Assembly: GCF_030815485.1 (NCBI RefSeq)
Contig: NZ_JAUSWV010000002.1
Coordinates: 4,588,001 to 4,652,000, forward strand
Length of the DNA: 64,000 nt
Source: Streptomyces rishiriensis
GTDB taxonomy: Bacteria > Actinomycetota > Actinomycetes > Streptomycetales > Streptomycetaceae
Direction: 5' to 3'
Shown: piece by piece, positions 43,656 to 51,863 of the stretch
Layout: each line of letters begins with the position of its first letter
Position numbering within the stretch: the first letter of the stretch is position 1
Notes under the pieces: generated by a model
The model's input: the letters and a program-made list of their open reading frames with translations, nothing else
The model's database searches: none
Told to the model about the DNA's origin: nothing
Program-made: the position numbers and the translations under genes

Positions 43656-44317
43656 CGATCCGCGTACTGATCGCAGACGACCAGATGATGGTGCGCGAGG
43701 GCTTCTCCGTCCTGCTGAACGCGATGCCGGACATCGAGGTGGTGGGTGAGGCGGTCAACGGCCGGGAGGCGATCGATCGCGTCCGTGAACTCGCGCCCGA
43801 CGTGGTCCTGATGGACATCCGGATGCCGGAGCTGAACGGTATCGAGGCGACGCGGGAGATCGTGGCGGCGGACGGCTCGGCGAAGGTCCTGGTACTGACG
43901 ACCTTCGACCTGGACGAGTACGTCTACCAGGCGCTGCGCGCGGGCGCCTCGGGCTTCCTGCTGAAGGACGCGTCGGCCCGCCAACTGGCCGACGGAGTGC
44001 GGGTGGTGGCGGCCGGCGAGGCGCTCCTCGCCCCGTCCGTCACCCGGCGCCTGATCACGGAGTTCTCCAAGCTGTCCGACACCCCGCGACTGTCGCCGAC
44101 CGCGCAGGCGGCCTACGGCGAGCTGACCGAACGGGAGACGGAGGTGCTGGTCCTCATCGCCCAGGGTCTGTCGAACCTGGAGATAGCCGGCCGGCTGGTG
44201 GTCGCGGAGTCGACCATCAAGACCCATGTGAGCAGGATCCTGGTCAAGCTGGGCCTGCGGGACCGCACCCAGGCAGCGGTCTTCGCCTACGAGGCCCGGC
44301 TGGTCACGCCGGGCTAG
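43652..44317 (+). CDS. NarL/FixJ-type response regulator, copy 2
   Basis: The protein has 221 residues. The receiver has ADDQMMVREGF and the acceptor Asp in VVLMDIRMPEL near residue 54. The LuxR-type domain has LTERETEVLVLIAQGLSNLEIAGRL and TIKTHVSRIL. It is highly similar to copy 1 across both domains, which points to a tandem duplication of the whole pair. Cross-talk or shared targets are possible. Confidence 0.95.
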   Translation: MTIRVLIADDQMMVREGFSVLLNAMPDIEVVGEAVNGREAIDRVRELAPDVVLMDIRMPELNGIEATREIVAADGSAKVLVLTTFDLDEYVYQALRAGASGFLLKDASARQLADGVRVVAAGEALLAPSVTRRLITEFSKLSDTPRLSPTAQAAYGELTERETEVLVLIAQGLSNLEIAGRLVVAESTIKTHVSRILVKLGLRDRTQAAVFAYEARLVTPG

Positions 44318-44382
44318 GGGAAACGCGGCCGGCGGCTGCCCGGTAGTCCCGGTCGGCGGTCCCGGTCGGCGGTCCCACCGGA

Positions 44383-44490
44383 TCAGGTCGCGGGCGGTAC
44401 TCCGTCGAGGACGAGGCCCCGGTACGGCTCGGCGCTCGGCTCACACCCGGCAGCGGCGCAGGGCGGCGCCCAGGACTCCGGCAGCGTCAT
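44383..44490 (-). CDS. possible small ORF, 35 aa
   Basis: This short leftward frame (starts MTLPESWAPP, ends VPPAT) has GGGGGTGGCGGC before its ATG at 44490. It contains two Cys and is Pro-rich. It lies downstream of the DUF397 gene on the same strand. Nothing recognisable is encoded, and it may be chance. Confidence 0.25.
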   Translation of the reverse strand: MTLPESWAPPCAAAGCEPSAEPYRGLVLDGVPPAT

Positions 44491-44562
44491 GCCGCCACCC
44501 CCGCATGAACCGACGCGTAGGCGCGGCGCTCGCTGTGAGGGCACGCGCGGTACCGGACTCGT

Positions 44563-44739
44563 TCAGAACTGCTGAACGAAGGCGCGCCAGCCCTCACCGG
44601 AGACGGTGAGGAGGGGGCCGTGCGGCTCCTTGCTGTCGCGGACGGCACGGCCGCCGGTGGCTGTCACTGCGACCTCCACGCAGTTGCCTTCCTGCCCGGA
44701 GTACGACGACTTCCAGAAGGTGCTTACGACCTCGGTCAC
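44563..44739 (-). CDS. DUF397 protein (whiJ-locus type)
   Basis: This 58-residue protein has the DUF397 pattern: FWKSSYSGQEGNCVEVA, then AVRDSKEPHGPLL and GWRAFV. The GTG at 44739 overlaps the stop of the XRE regulator by GTGA, with GGAAGG upstream. Proteins of this kind are encoded next to WhiJ-like regulators in many Streptomyces loci and are thought to modulate them. It is too short for most gene finders but convincing by motif. Confidence 0.9.
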   Translation of the reverse strand: MTEVVSTFWKSSYSGQEGNCVEVAVTATGGRAVRDSKEPHGPLLTVSGEGWRAFVQQF

Positions 44740-45605
44740 GATGCGCCTTCCTTGGTGCTTTGCAGTGCGCTTCGAATGAGCCGCGCACTGGCGTCCGGTG
44801 ACAGTGCTGCCGATCGTAGTTGGTCGTATGCATTGGCGTAAGCGGCAAGATCCTCAGGTGCTTCGAGGATGGAGGTACCCCTCAGGTTCTCCATCGTCAC
44901 TGCTTCGACCGTCGGCTCCGATTCGAAGCTGAAGGAGGAGAAGGCGTAAGTCGTGCCCGCAACAGCTCCGGCGCTGAACGGCAGTACCTGCACCGTGACG
45001 TTCTTCCGCTTTCCGATCTCCAGGATCGCGGACAACTGCCCGCGGTGAACGCTGATGTCGACCAACGGGTGCGCGATGACCGCTTCCCAGAGGATGGCCG
45101 CGTACGAGGCACCGCCTTCCTCGATCTTGGCCTGCCTACCCGTACGCACCTTGACCAATTGCTCGACACGTTCCGAAGCGACGTAGTTCGGGCCACCGAT
45201 GATGACCGCCTTCGCGTAGGCCGGAGTTTGCAGGAGGCCGGGAACCAGAACGGGCTGCCAGTCGCGGATGTAGGTTGCGTCGTCCTCCAGGGCGATGTGG
45301 TCGAGGTAGTCCGGTCGCAGATGCGCGGCATGTTCGAGCCACCAGCCTCGGTTCTTCGAGTGCCGTGCCAACGCCTCGAGTTTTTCGCGGACGTCTGGGT
45401 CACCCACGCCGTACGCCTTCAACATGGCCCGGATCTCGATGGGTCGTGCGATGACGTGGCCTGTTTCTATGCGACTGACCCTGGTCTGATGGGCTGCGAT
45501 CACTTCGGCTGCCTGCGGCTGGTCGAGTTTGGCCGCTTGCCGGTAGCGCCTCAGAGCCGCGCCAAGTCGCCTGCTGCGCACGGTCGGACGTCCCCCTGCG
45601 GGCAT
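44736..45605 (-). CDS. XRE-family regulator with DUF5753 (WhiJ-like)
   Basis: The protein has 289 residues. The N-terminal HTH is about 10-65 (LGAALRRYRQAAKLDQPQAA, then QTRVSRIETG). The C-terminal DUF5753 domain starts near 95 (WQPVLVPGLLQTPAYAKAV) and continues through VDISVHRGQLSAILE and TYAFSSFSFE. The ATG at 45605 is chosen because the HTH begins just after it and GAGAGGGG precedes it. WhiJ-like proteins repress or time development and antibiotic genes. It is coupled to the DUF397 gene. Confidence 0.93.
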   Translation of the reverse strand: MPAGGRPTVRSRRLGAALRRYRQAAKLDQPQAAEVIAAHQTRVSRIETGHVIARPIEIRAMLKAYGVGDPDVREKLEALARHSKNRGWWLEHAAHLRPDYLDHIALEDDATYIRDWQPVLVPGLLQTPAYAKAVIIGGPNYVASERVEQLVKVRTGRQAKIEEGGASYAAILWEAVIAHPLVDISVHRGQLSAILEIGKRKNVTVQVLPFSAGAVAGTTYAFSSFSFESEPTVEAVTMENLRGTSILEAPEDLAAYANAYDQLRSAALSPDASARLIRSALQSTKEGAS

Positions 45606-45781
45606 CGCAGACCCCTCTCTCTCGCAAGCCAACTGTAGAACAGCCCCGGTATCGCACAGTTGTACTGCCGCATACATGCTGATTCATTTCCTTGCGACAG
45701 TTCCCTTTGTGGCCCTAGCCTCCACATGCACGCCGACGAACAGCGCATTCTTGACAGCACGTCAGGAGGTACGGCACCCCC

Positions 45782-46207
45782 ATGCCCGAAACCGAAACCT
45801 TCCGTATCCCCAAGCACAGAAGACACGTGTCAGTCGCCCGGAACCAGGTCCGCAAGGTCCTCGCGGGCTGGGGTGTCGGCGGTGAACTGGCCGATGCCGT
45901 CACCCTGTCGGCGAACGAGCTCGTGACGAACGCGGTGACGCACTGCCGGGTGTCCCACGCGCAGGTCGGGATCACGCTGTATCTCCAGGGGCCGTACCTG
46001 TTCCTGGAGGTCTACGACCCGGACCGGGACCGACTGCCCGCGCCTCGCGCCTGCGGCCCGGACGACGAAGGTGGACGCGGCCTCGCGCTGGTCGGGCGGC
46101 TGGCCAGTGCCTGGGGGCATGTACAACAGCGGCACACGAAGTGCGTGTGGGCTCGGTTCACGCTCGGGGAACGGCCGGAGAGGACCCATGTTCCGGCGGA
46201 TCTATGA
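45782..46207 (+). CDS. anti-sigma-factor-like ATP-binding protein
   Basis: The protein has 141 residues and a single HATPase_c_2 domain of the RsbW/SpoIIAB type. The N-box is LSANELVTNAVTH near residue 46, G1 is VYDPDRDRLP near 78, and G2 is EGGRGLALV near 97. Such proteins bind sigma factors or antagonists and may act as kinases. It is divergent from the WhiJ-like regulator, which is a common arrangement (XRE, DUF397 and this ATPase). No sigma factor gene is nearby. Confidence 0.9.
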   Translation: MPETETFRIPKHRRHVSVARNQVRKVLAGWGVGGELADAVTLSANELVTNAVTHCRVSHAQVGITLYLQGPYLFLEVYDPDRDRLPAPRACGPDDEGGRGLALVGRLASAWGHVQQRHTKCVWARFTLGERPERTHVPADL

Positions 46208-46499
46208 GGCGCTCGCCGGGCTGCGGCACAAGAACGGTCCCGTACCGAACGACCGGGACCGGGACGCGGGTCGGGAGGTACGGATGCCGGACCCGTACGT
46301 GTGGCGACTGCCGGACCCGCGCGAGGCCCGCTGGCGCAGATGGGCCAGACGCAACCGCGCGGCCGGCCACCGCCTCCCGTTCCCGCGGGAGGAAGCGTGC
46401 TGGCAGACCCGCGCGCGCCCCCGGAAACCCCTGTGGGAGGGCGATGACGACGTCGTCCGCCTGTACGTCGTCGAAGCGGCCCGGGCGGCGGACTCATGA
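46188..46499 (+). CDS. hypothetical basic protein, 103 aa
   Basis: The gene starts at ATG 46188, inside the end of the ATPase gene, with GAGAGGAC upstream. The protein is Arg-rich (RWRRWARRNRAAGHRLPFPREE) with no membrane segment, and ends in a VVRLYVVEAARAADS helix. The 20-bp overlap suggests coupling to the ATPase gene. I do not recognise a family. Confidence 0.6.
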   Translation: MFRRIYEALAGLRHKNGPVPNDRDRDAGREVRMPDPYVWRLPDPREARWRRWARRNRAAGHRLPFPREEACWQTRARPRKPLWEGDDDVVRLYVVEAARAADS

Positions 46500-46614
46500 A
46501 GGCGCGAACGCCGGAACCGACCGGATCCGTGGATTGCGCTTCGGGGCACTTCGAGGCGCTGCGGTGAAGTGGCCGACGGGGAAGACCCCCCTGGTCAGCA
46601 GTCCGTTCACCGGC

Positions 46615-46620
46615 TAGCGT
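46615..46620 (+). promoter_or_regulatory. -10 box, leaderless P450 gene
   Basis: TAGCGT ends 6 nt before the ATG at 46627. There is no ribosome site in between. Confidence 0.5.
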
Positions 46621-46626
46621 CCGTTC

Positions 46627-47844
46627 ATGGCAGTAGCTGACGCTCTCTCCTTCGACCCCTGGGATCCCGCGTTCGTCTCGGACCCCTACCCGGCCTACGC
46701 CGAGCTTCGGGAGCGGGGGCGGGTGATCTACTACGAGCCGACCGACCAGTGGCTGGTGCCGCGGCACGCGGATGTCTCGGCGCTGCTGCGCGAGCGGCGG
46801 CTCGGGCGGACGTATCAGCACCGGTTCACGCACGAGGACTTCGGGCGGACGGCGCCTCCGGCCGAGCAGGAGCCGTTCCACACGCTCAACGATCACGGGA
46901 TGCTCGATCTGGAGCCGCCCGACCACACCCGGATCCGGCGGCTGGTGTCGAAGGCGTTCACCCCGCGCACGGTGGAGCGGCTGAAGCCGTACGTGCGGCG
47001 GCTGGCCGGGGAGCTGGTGGACCGGCTGGTGGAGGCCGGCGGGGGCGACCTGCTGAGCGATGTCGCCGAGCCGCTGCCCGTCGCCGTGATCGCGGAGATG
47101 CTGGGCATCCCGGAGTCGGACCGGGGACCGCTCAGGCCCTGGTCGGCCGACATCTGCGGGATGTACGAGCTCAGCCCGTCGAAGGAGACCGCGGCGAGGG
47201 CGGTGCGGGCCTCCGTGGAGTTCTCCGAGTATCTGCTGGAGCTCATCGCCGCTCGGCGCAAGGAGCCCGGCGACGATCTCGTCTCCGGTCTCATCGCCGC
47301 GCACGACGAGGGCGACCGGCTCACCGAGCAGGAGATGATCTCGACCGCGGTGCTGCTGCTCAACGCGGGGCACGAGGCGACCGTGAACGCCACCGTCAAC
47401 GGGTGGTGGGCGCTCTTCAGGAACCCGGAGCAGCTGGCCGCGCTGCGCGCCGACCACGCGCTGGTCCCCTCCGCCGTCGAGGAGCTGATGCGGTACGACA
47501 CTCCGCTCCAGCTCTTCGAGCGCTGGGTGCTGGACGACATCGAGATCGACGGGACCACCGTGCCCCGGGGCGCGGAGATCGCCATGCTCTTCGGGTCGGC
47601 GAACCACGATCCGGCCGTCTTCGCCGATCCGGACCGGCTCGATCTCGCCCGCGCCGAGAACCCGCACATCTCCTTCAGCGCGGGCATCCACTACTGCATC
47701 GGCGCCCCGCTGGCCCGTATCGAACTCGCCGCCTCCATGACGGCCCTGCTGGAACGGGCCCCGACCCTGGCCCTGGCGGCGGAGCCGCGGCGCAAGCCGA
47801 ACTTCGTGATCCGGGGCCTGGAGGGGCTCGGCGTGACCCTCTGA
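46627..47844 (+). CDS. cytochrome P450
   Basis: The protein has 405 residues, the normal length for a soluble bacterial P450. The heme loop is FSAGIHYCIGAPLARIEL near residue 343, with the Cys ligand. The K-helix ExxR is in VEELMRYDTPLQ near 282. The I-helix reads LLLNAGHEATVN near 245, with Ala-Thr in the oxygen-activation position. It would hydroxylate a small molecule using external ferredoxin and reductase. No ferredoxin gene is adjacent. It lies about 25 kb from the NRPS operon, so it probably does not belong to that pathway. Confidence 0.95.
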   Translation: MAVADALSFDPWDPAFVSDPYPAYAELRERGRVIYYEPTDQWLVPRHADVSALLRERRLGRTYQHRFTHEDFGRTAPPAEQEPFHTLNDHGMLDLEPPDHTRIRRLVSKAFTPRTVERLKPYVRRLAGELVDRLVEAGGGDLLSDVAEPLPVAVIAEMLGIPESDRGPLRPWSADICGMYELSPSKETAARAVRASVEFSEYLLELIAARRKEPGDDLVSGLIAAHDEGDRLTEQEMISTAVLLLNAGHEATVNATVNGWWALFRNPEQLAALRADHALVPSAVEELMRYDTPLQLFERWVLDDIEIDGTTVPRGAEIAMLFGSANHDPAVFADPDRLDLARAENPHISFSAGIHYCIGAPLARIELAASMTALLERAPTLALAAEPRRKPNFVIRGLEGLGVTL

Positions 47845-48064
47845 GGCGGCCCCCGAGGCGGGCGAACAGGGCCCACAGTGCCAGGCCCGCGGCCGTCCCG
47901 CCCAGCAGGGCCAGCGGCAGTTCGGCGTAGAGAACGCTCCAGTCGGGGCTCTGCTCGAAGCGCCGGAGGCGGTCGCGGACACCGACGGCCCACACCGCGA
48001 GCCCGGCGCCCCAGCCCAGCGCCATGGCGAGGCAGCCCCCGGCGGCCTGCGTACGTTGTCCCAT
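47675..48064 (-). CDS. hypothetical membrane protein, probably frameshifted
   Basis: Read leftward from ATG 48064, this encodes MGQRTQAAGG and two hydrophobic helices (about 11-27 and 50-66), then runs about 170 nt antisense into the P450 end. Upstream, a different frame (48263 down to about 48150) also looks coding (LARDHVLDVSERMGG, then LSDAFLASVIAML). The MGQRTQ frame itself continues upstream without a stop for about 30 codons. One frame change near 48150 would join them into a longer protein. I suspect a broken gene or a sequencing error. The 3' end is unlikely to be native. Confidence 0.4.
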   Translation of the reverse strand: MGQRTQAAGGCLAMALGWGAGLAVWAVGVRDRLRRFEQSPDWSVLYAELPLALLGGTAAGLALWALFARLGGRLRGSRRAPPGPGSRSSACAAAPPPGPGSGPVPAGPSWRRRVRYGPAGRRCSSGCPR

Positions 48065-48264
48065 GCCCGGGACGGACGCGGGCGGGCCGCCCGGGGGTTC
48101 CCCGCCCGGGTCGGCCGTGTCCCCGTCGGGGCCGGATCGGGCCGAGCATGGCGATCACCGAGGCGAGGAACGCGTCCGACAGGTCCGAGCGGCCGCCCAT
48201 CCGCTCGGAGACGTCGAGCACATGGTCGCGCGCGAGGGGGAGCCCGGTCCGCGGCGCGAGCGGG

Positions 48265-49137
48265 TCACCGCTCCGGCAGCATCAGCCCCAGCGCGCCCTC
48301 GCGCACCGTCCAGGTGCGCACGCGCACCGGTCCGGCGACCGCCGCGTCCGCCCGGTAGCGAAAGTCCGCGCCCGAGACGGTCACCGTCCGCCCCCGGGCC
48401 TCCAGGGGGACCGCCACCGCGCCCAGGGACAGCGGCCGTACCCGCACGACCGCCGTGCCGGAGGAACCCGGGGTCACCGACACCGCCTCGACGGGCTGGT
48501 CGAGGTCGATCAGCGTCACCCCGTCCACCTCGATCCGCAGCCGGGCCGGTCCCGGCGGGCCCGGGGCGGCGGAGAGCCGCGCCGGCCGGGACGGCACCAG
48601 GGTCCGGAAGAGGGACTGGTAGGTCCGCAGCCAGGGGTGGCCGCCGCTCTGCGGGAGCCCGGCGTCTGCCACGGACGGCTCCGGCCGCGGAGCGAGCGGC
48701 ACCGGCGGGATCCGCAGCACGCCCAGCACCACCCCGTCGCTGTCGTCCACCAGTACGTCCAGACGCCGCTCGGCGCCGTCCAGGACGGCCCGGGCCGCCG
48801 CCACCGCCCCCGTGGGCACCCCCAGGGCGTGCGAGACGCCCAGGGCGGCACCCACCGGCACCACCGACAGTACGGTTTCGGCGAGGGTCCGCTGCCGGTG
48901 CAGCAGGGCCACCGCGAGCATCAGCGCGCGGTCGTCACCGATGACCACCGGCCGGCGCGAACCCCGCCGGGACAGCGCCCGGGCGAACTCCTCCGGGTCG
49001 TCCGGGAGGCAGACCTTCGTGCTCGCCGCACCTGCGCTGAGCACGTCTTTCGCGATTCGAACGGACTCCCCGTCCGTGTGCCGGGCGACCGGATCGATGA
49101 TCACCAGCAGCTGATCGGACGTCGGAGAAGTCGCCAC
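48265..49137 (-). CDS. diacylglycerol kinase-like protein (atypical)
   Basis: The protein has 290 residues and resembles the diacylglycerol/lipid kinase family in layout: an N-terminal nucleotide-binding half with VVIGDDRALMLAVALLH near residue 55 and a C-terminal beta-rich half. The canonical GGDGT ATP-binding motif is replaced by GDDRA, so catalysis is doubtful. The GTG at 49137 is chosen; upstream codons are the purA leader. It is divergent from purA, with about 206 bp between starts. It could be an inactive or altered lipid kinase. Confidence 0.75.
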   Translation of the reverse strand: MATSPTSDQLLVIIDPVARHTDGESVRIAKDVLSAGAASTKVCLPDDPEEFARALSRRGSRRPVVIGDDRALMLAVALLHRQRTLAETVLSVVPVGAALGVSHALGVPTGAVAAARAVLDGAERRLDVLVDDSDGVVLGVLRIPPVPLAPRPEPSVADAGLPQSGGHPWLRTYQSLFRTLVPSRPARLSAAPGPPGPARLRIEVDGVTLIDLDQPVEAVSVTPGSSGTAVVRVRPLSLGAVAVPLEARGRTVTVSGADFRYRADAAVAGPVRVRTWTVREGALGLMLPER

Positions 49138-49179
49138 CTCGGTCCTGCCTCGCTTCCTCGGGTAGCATCTTTGTGCAAG

Positions 49180-49207
49180 AGCCCCTTGCGCTATTGCGCC
49201 AGGGGCT
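49180..49207. promoter_or_regulatory. strong hairpin in the purA leader
   Basis: AGCCCCTTGCGC (49180-49191), loop TATT, GCGCCAGGGGCT (49196-49207) pair at 11 of 12 positions. It lies 136 bp before the purA start and 42 bp from the divergent kinase-like gene. It could be a leader attenuator, a small RNA or a bidirectional stop. Confidence 0.6.
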
Positions 49208-49343
49208 TGGTCTATTCCGGGGCATCCGGGTCCGACAAGCGGCGGCCGACGACGGTCGCTGTGCACGTGGTGCACGCGGTGGGAAGTGCCACCGCGTACG
49301 CCCCTGGCCTTGGACATGCCCCACCCGGAAGGGGTGTACGCGC

Positions 49344-50627
49344 GTGCCCGCACTTGTGCTGCTCGGTGCTCAGTGGGGTGACGAAGGCAAGGGAAAGGCC
49401 ACCGACCTTCTCGGTGGCTCGGTGGATTACGTAGTGCGCTATCAGGGCGGCAACAACGCCGGCCACACGGTCGTCGTGGGCGACCAGAAGTACGCACTCC
49501 ACCTGCTCCCTTCGGGAATTCTGTCACCCGGCTGTACGCCGGTCATCGGTAACGGTGTCGTTGTCGACCCGTCGGTCCTGCTCTCCGAGCTGAGCGGTCT
49601 GAACGAGCGCGGCGTCGACACGTCGAAGCTGCTGATCAGCGGCAACGCGCACATCATCACCCCCTACAACGTCACTGTCGACAAGGTGACGGAACGCTTC
49701 CTCGGAAAGCGCAAGATCGGCACCACCGGCCGCGGTATCGGCCCGACCTACGCCGACAAGATCAACCGGGTCGGCATCCGGGTCCAGGACCTGTACGACG
49801 AGTCGATCCTCACCCAGAAGGTGGAGGCGGCGCTCGACGGCAAGAACCAGCTGCTGACCAAGCTGTACAACCGCCGCGCGATCGCCGTCGACCAGGTCGT
49901 CGAGGAACTGCTGGGCTACGCGGAGAAGCTCGCTCCGTACGTCACCGACACGGTCCTGCTGCTCAACCAGGCCCTGGAGGCCGACAAGGTCGTGCTGTTC
50001 GAGGGCGGTCAGGGCACCCTCCTCGACATCGACCACGGCACGTACCCCTTCGTCACCTCGTCGAACCCGACCGCGGGCGGCGCCTGCACGGGCGCGGGCG
50101 TGGGCCCGACGAAGATCAGCCGGGTCATCGGCATCCTGAAGGCCTACACGACCCGCGTCGGCTCGGGCCCGTTCCCGACCGAGCTGTTCGACGAGGACGG
50201 CGAGGCGCTGCGCCGCATCGGCGGCGAGCGGGGCGTGACGACCGGGCGTGACCGGCGCTGCGGCTGGTTCGACGCGGTCATCGCCCGCTACGCGACCCGC
50301 GTGAACGGCCTGACGGACTTCTTCCTGACCAAGCTGGACGTCCTGACCGGCTGGGAGCAGATCCCGGTCTGCGTGGCGTACGAGATCGACGGCAAGCGCG
50401 TCGAGGAACTCCCGTACTCGCAGAGCGACTTCCACCACGCGAAGCCGATCTACGAGACCCTGCCCGGCTGGTCCGAGGACATCACCAAGGCGAAGTCCTT
50501 CTCCGACCTGCCGAAGAACGCCCAGGCGTACGTCAAGGCGCTGGAGGAGATGTCCGGCGCCCCGATCTCCGCGATCGGCGTGGGCCCGGGCCGGGACGAG
50601 ACGATCGAGATCAACTCGTTCCTGTAG
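49344..50627 (+). CDS. purA: adenylosuccinate synthetase
   Basis: The protein has 427 residues and matches PurA from end to end: LLGAQWGDEGKGKATDLL near residue 5, YQGGNNAGHTVVV near 33, the IGTTGRGIGPTY loop near 126, FEGGQGTLLDIDHGTYPFVTSSN near 222, and GTTG/GRDRRCGWFD segments later. It makes adenylosuccinate from IMP, aspartate and GTP. The start is GTG 49344. It stands alone, with a long leader and a terminator. Confidence 0.98.
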   Translation: MPALVLLGAQWGDEGKGKATDLLGGSVDYVVRYQGGNNAGHTVVVGDQKYALHLLPSGILSPGCTPVIGNGVVVDPSVLLSELSGLNERGVDTSKLLISGNAHIITPYNVTVDKVTERFLGKRKIGTTGRGIGPTYADKINRVGIRVQDLYDESILTQKVEAALDGKNQLLTKLYNRRAIAVDQVVEELLGYAEKLAPYVTDTVLLLNQALEADKVVLFEGGQGTLLDIDHGTYPFVTSSNPTAGGACTGAGVGPTKISRVIGILKAYTTRVGSGPFPTELFDEDGEALRRIGGERGVTTGRDRRCGWFDAVIARYATRVNGLTDFFLTKLDVLTGWEQIPVCVAYEIDGKRVEELPYSQSDFHHAKPIYETLPGWSEDITKAKSFSDLPKNAQAYVKALEEMSGAPISAIGVGPGRDETIEINSFL

Positions 50628-50647
50628 AACACCCGGCGGTACGTCGG

Positions 50648-50683
50648 CACGGGCCGGTCCTGGACGTCCGGGACCGGCCCGTG
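50648..50683 (+). terminator. purA terminator
   Basis: CACGGGCCGGTCC (50648-50660) and GGACCGGCCCGTG (50671-50683) form a perfect 13-bp stem with a 10-nt loop, 20 bp after the stop. Confidence 0.85.
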
Positions 50684-50838
50684 GCCTGTTCGCGGTGACG
50701 CCCGCGACCCGCGCGAGCGGGCGGCCACGCGGGTGGCCGCACCTCGGGCACCCGGCTCCGACGGCATGGGTAAAAGGTGCGTATGGGCATATCCTGAGGT
50801 CGAGAGACATGTGTGTCGACCAGAAGGAAGTGACTGCG

Positions 50839-51132
50839 ATGCGCATGATGCTGAAGGCGTCCATGGACACGGAGAAGGCCAACGAGGCCATCAGGAACGG
50901 GACCCTCGGAAAGCTGATCGAGGAGTCCATGGCGCAGCTCAAGCCCGAGGCGGCCTACTTCACCACCGAGCACGGCCGGCGCACCGCCTTCCTGTTCTTC
51001 GACATGGAGGAGAGTGCGCAGATGCCCGTGCTCAGCGAGCCCTTCTTCCTCAACCTCGGGGCGGAGGTCTCCTACACCCCGGTGATGAACAGAGAGGACG
51101 TGCAGAAGGGCCTCTCGCAGCTCGGCCGTTGA
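50839..51132 (+). CDS. hypothetical conserved protein, 97 aa
   Basis: This small cytoplasmic protein starts MRMMLKASMDTEKANEAIRNG behind AAGGAAG. It has a helix-strand pattern (LIEESMAQLKPEAAYFTTEHGRRTAFLFFDM) and resembles DUF3303-like or dimeric alpha/beta-barrel small proteins by layout. I do not recognise a specific family. It has an apparent promoter upstream (around 50788-50810) and stands alone. Confidence 0.75.
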   Translation: MRMMLKASMDTEKANEAIRNGTLGKLIEESMAQLKPEAAYFTTEHGRRTAFLFFDMEESAQMPVLSEPFFLNLGAEVSYTPVMNREDVQKGLSQLGR

Positions 51133-51153
51133 CCGTCCGCTCGACGCGACCGC

Positions 51154-51804
51154 TCAGCTGAACACGATCATCGATCCCTGCGCCAGGCTCCGCGTCGCCG
51201 CCGCGTGCAGCCCGAGCCAGACGTGCCGCTCGCGCGCGAAGGGGCTGGAGTCGTACGGCGCCGGCACGGCCGGCTCCTCCAACTCCGTGGGCGCCGCGGG
51301 GGGTTGGGGCGCCGCCGGTGGATTGGCCGGATCGATGCCGATCGACGGGGCCACGAACTCCAGCTCCCGCAGCAGGGACTGCGCGGAGCCCAGGGGTCCG
51401 CCGCCCGCGAGGAGTTCGTCGTTGGACAGGGGCTGCGGGAAGTCGACGGGAACGTACGCACCCGCGTGGTCGTAGTGCCAGACCAGGTGCGACTGCTGGG
51501 CCGTCGCCTCGAACATCTCCAGGAGCTGCTCGTAGTCGCCGCCCAGCTCGTCCACCGGCGTCACCGGCAGCCCGCACACCTGGAGGAGGTAGGCGCGGCG
51601 CAGGAAGTGCAGGGCGTCGTAGTCGAAGCCGGCCACCGGGGCGACCTCGCCGGACAGCCCCGGCATGTACTGGTACACCGGCACGGGCGGCAGACCCGCC
51701 TCGGCCAGCACCTTGTTGTACTGGGCGAGTTCGTCGGCGAAGGGATTGTCGGGGGTGTGGCACAACACGTCGACGAGCGGCACCAGCCACAGGTCACAGG
51801 CCAA
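51154..51804 (-). CDS. conserved hypothetical protein, 216 aa
   Basis: The protein starts with the rare TTG at 51804, supported by a GAGGAG site 6 nt upstream. It begins CDLWLVPLVDVLCHTPDNPF and contains YQYMPGLSGEVAPVAGFDYDALHFLRRAYLLQVCG and SHLVWHYDHAGAYVPVDFP. The C-terminal third is Pro/Ala-rich and low in complexity. It has no signal peptide or clear catalytic motif. It appears conserved in layout with Streptomyces proteins of unknown function. Confidence 0.75.
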   Translation of the reverse strand: MACDLWLVPLVDVLCHTPDNPFADELAQYNKVLAEAGLPPVPVYQYMPGLSGEVAPVAGFDYDALHFLRRAYLLQVCGLPVTPVDELGGDYEQLLEMFEATAQQSHLVWHYDHAGAYVPVDFPQPLSNDELLAGGGPLGSAQSLLRELEFVAPSIGIDPANPPAAPQPPAAPTELEEPAVPAPYDSSPFARERHVWLGLHAAATRSLAQGSMIVFS

Positions 51805-51863
51805 AGAGAGCTCCTCACTCAGTACGTTGACCGGTCAGGGAAGACTAGTCGGTGCGGCACGCA

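Noticed and set aside
46627..47844. P450 as part of the NRPS pathway
   Set aside because: It is about 25 kb away and separated by conserved core genes; nothing links the two.
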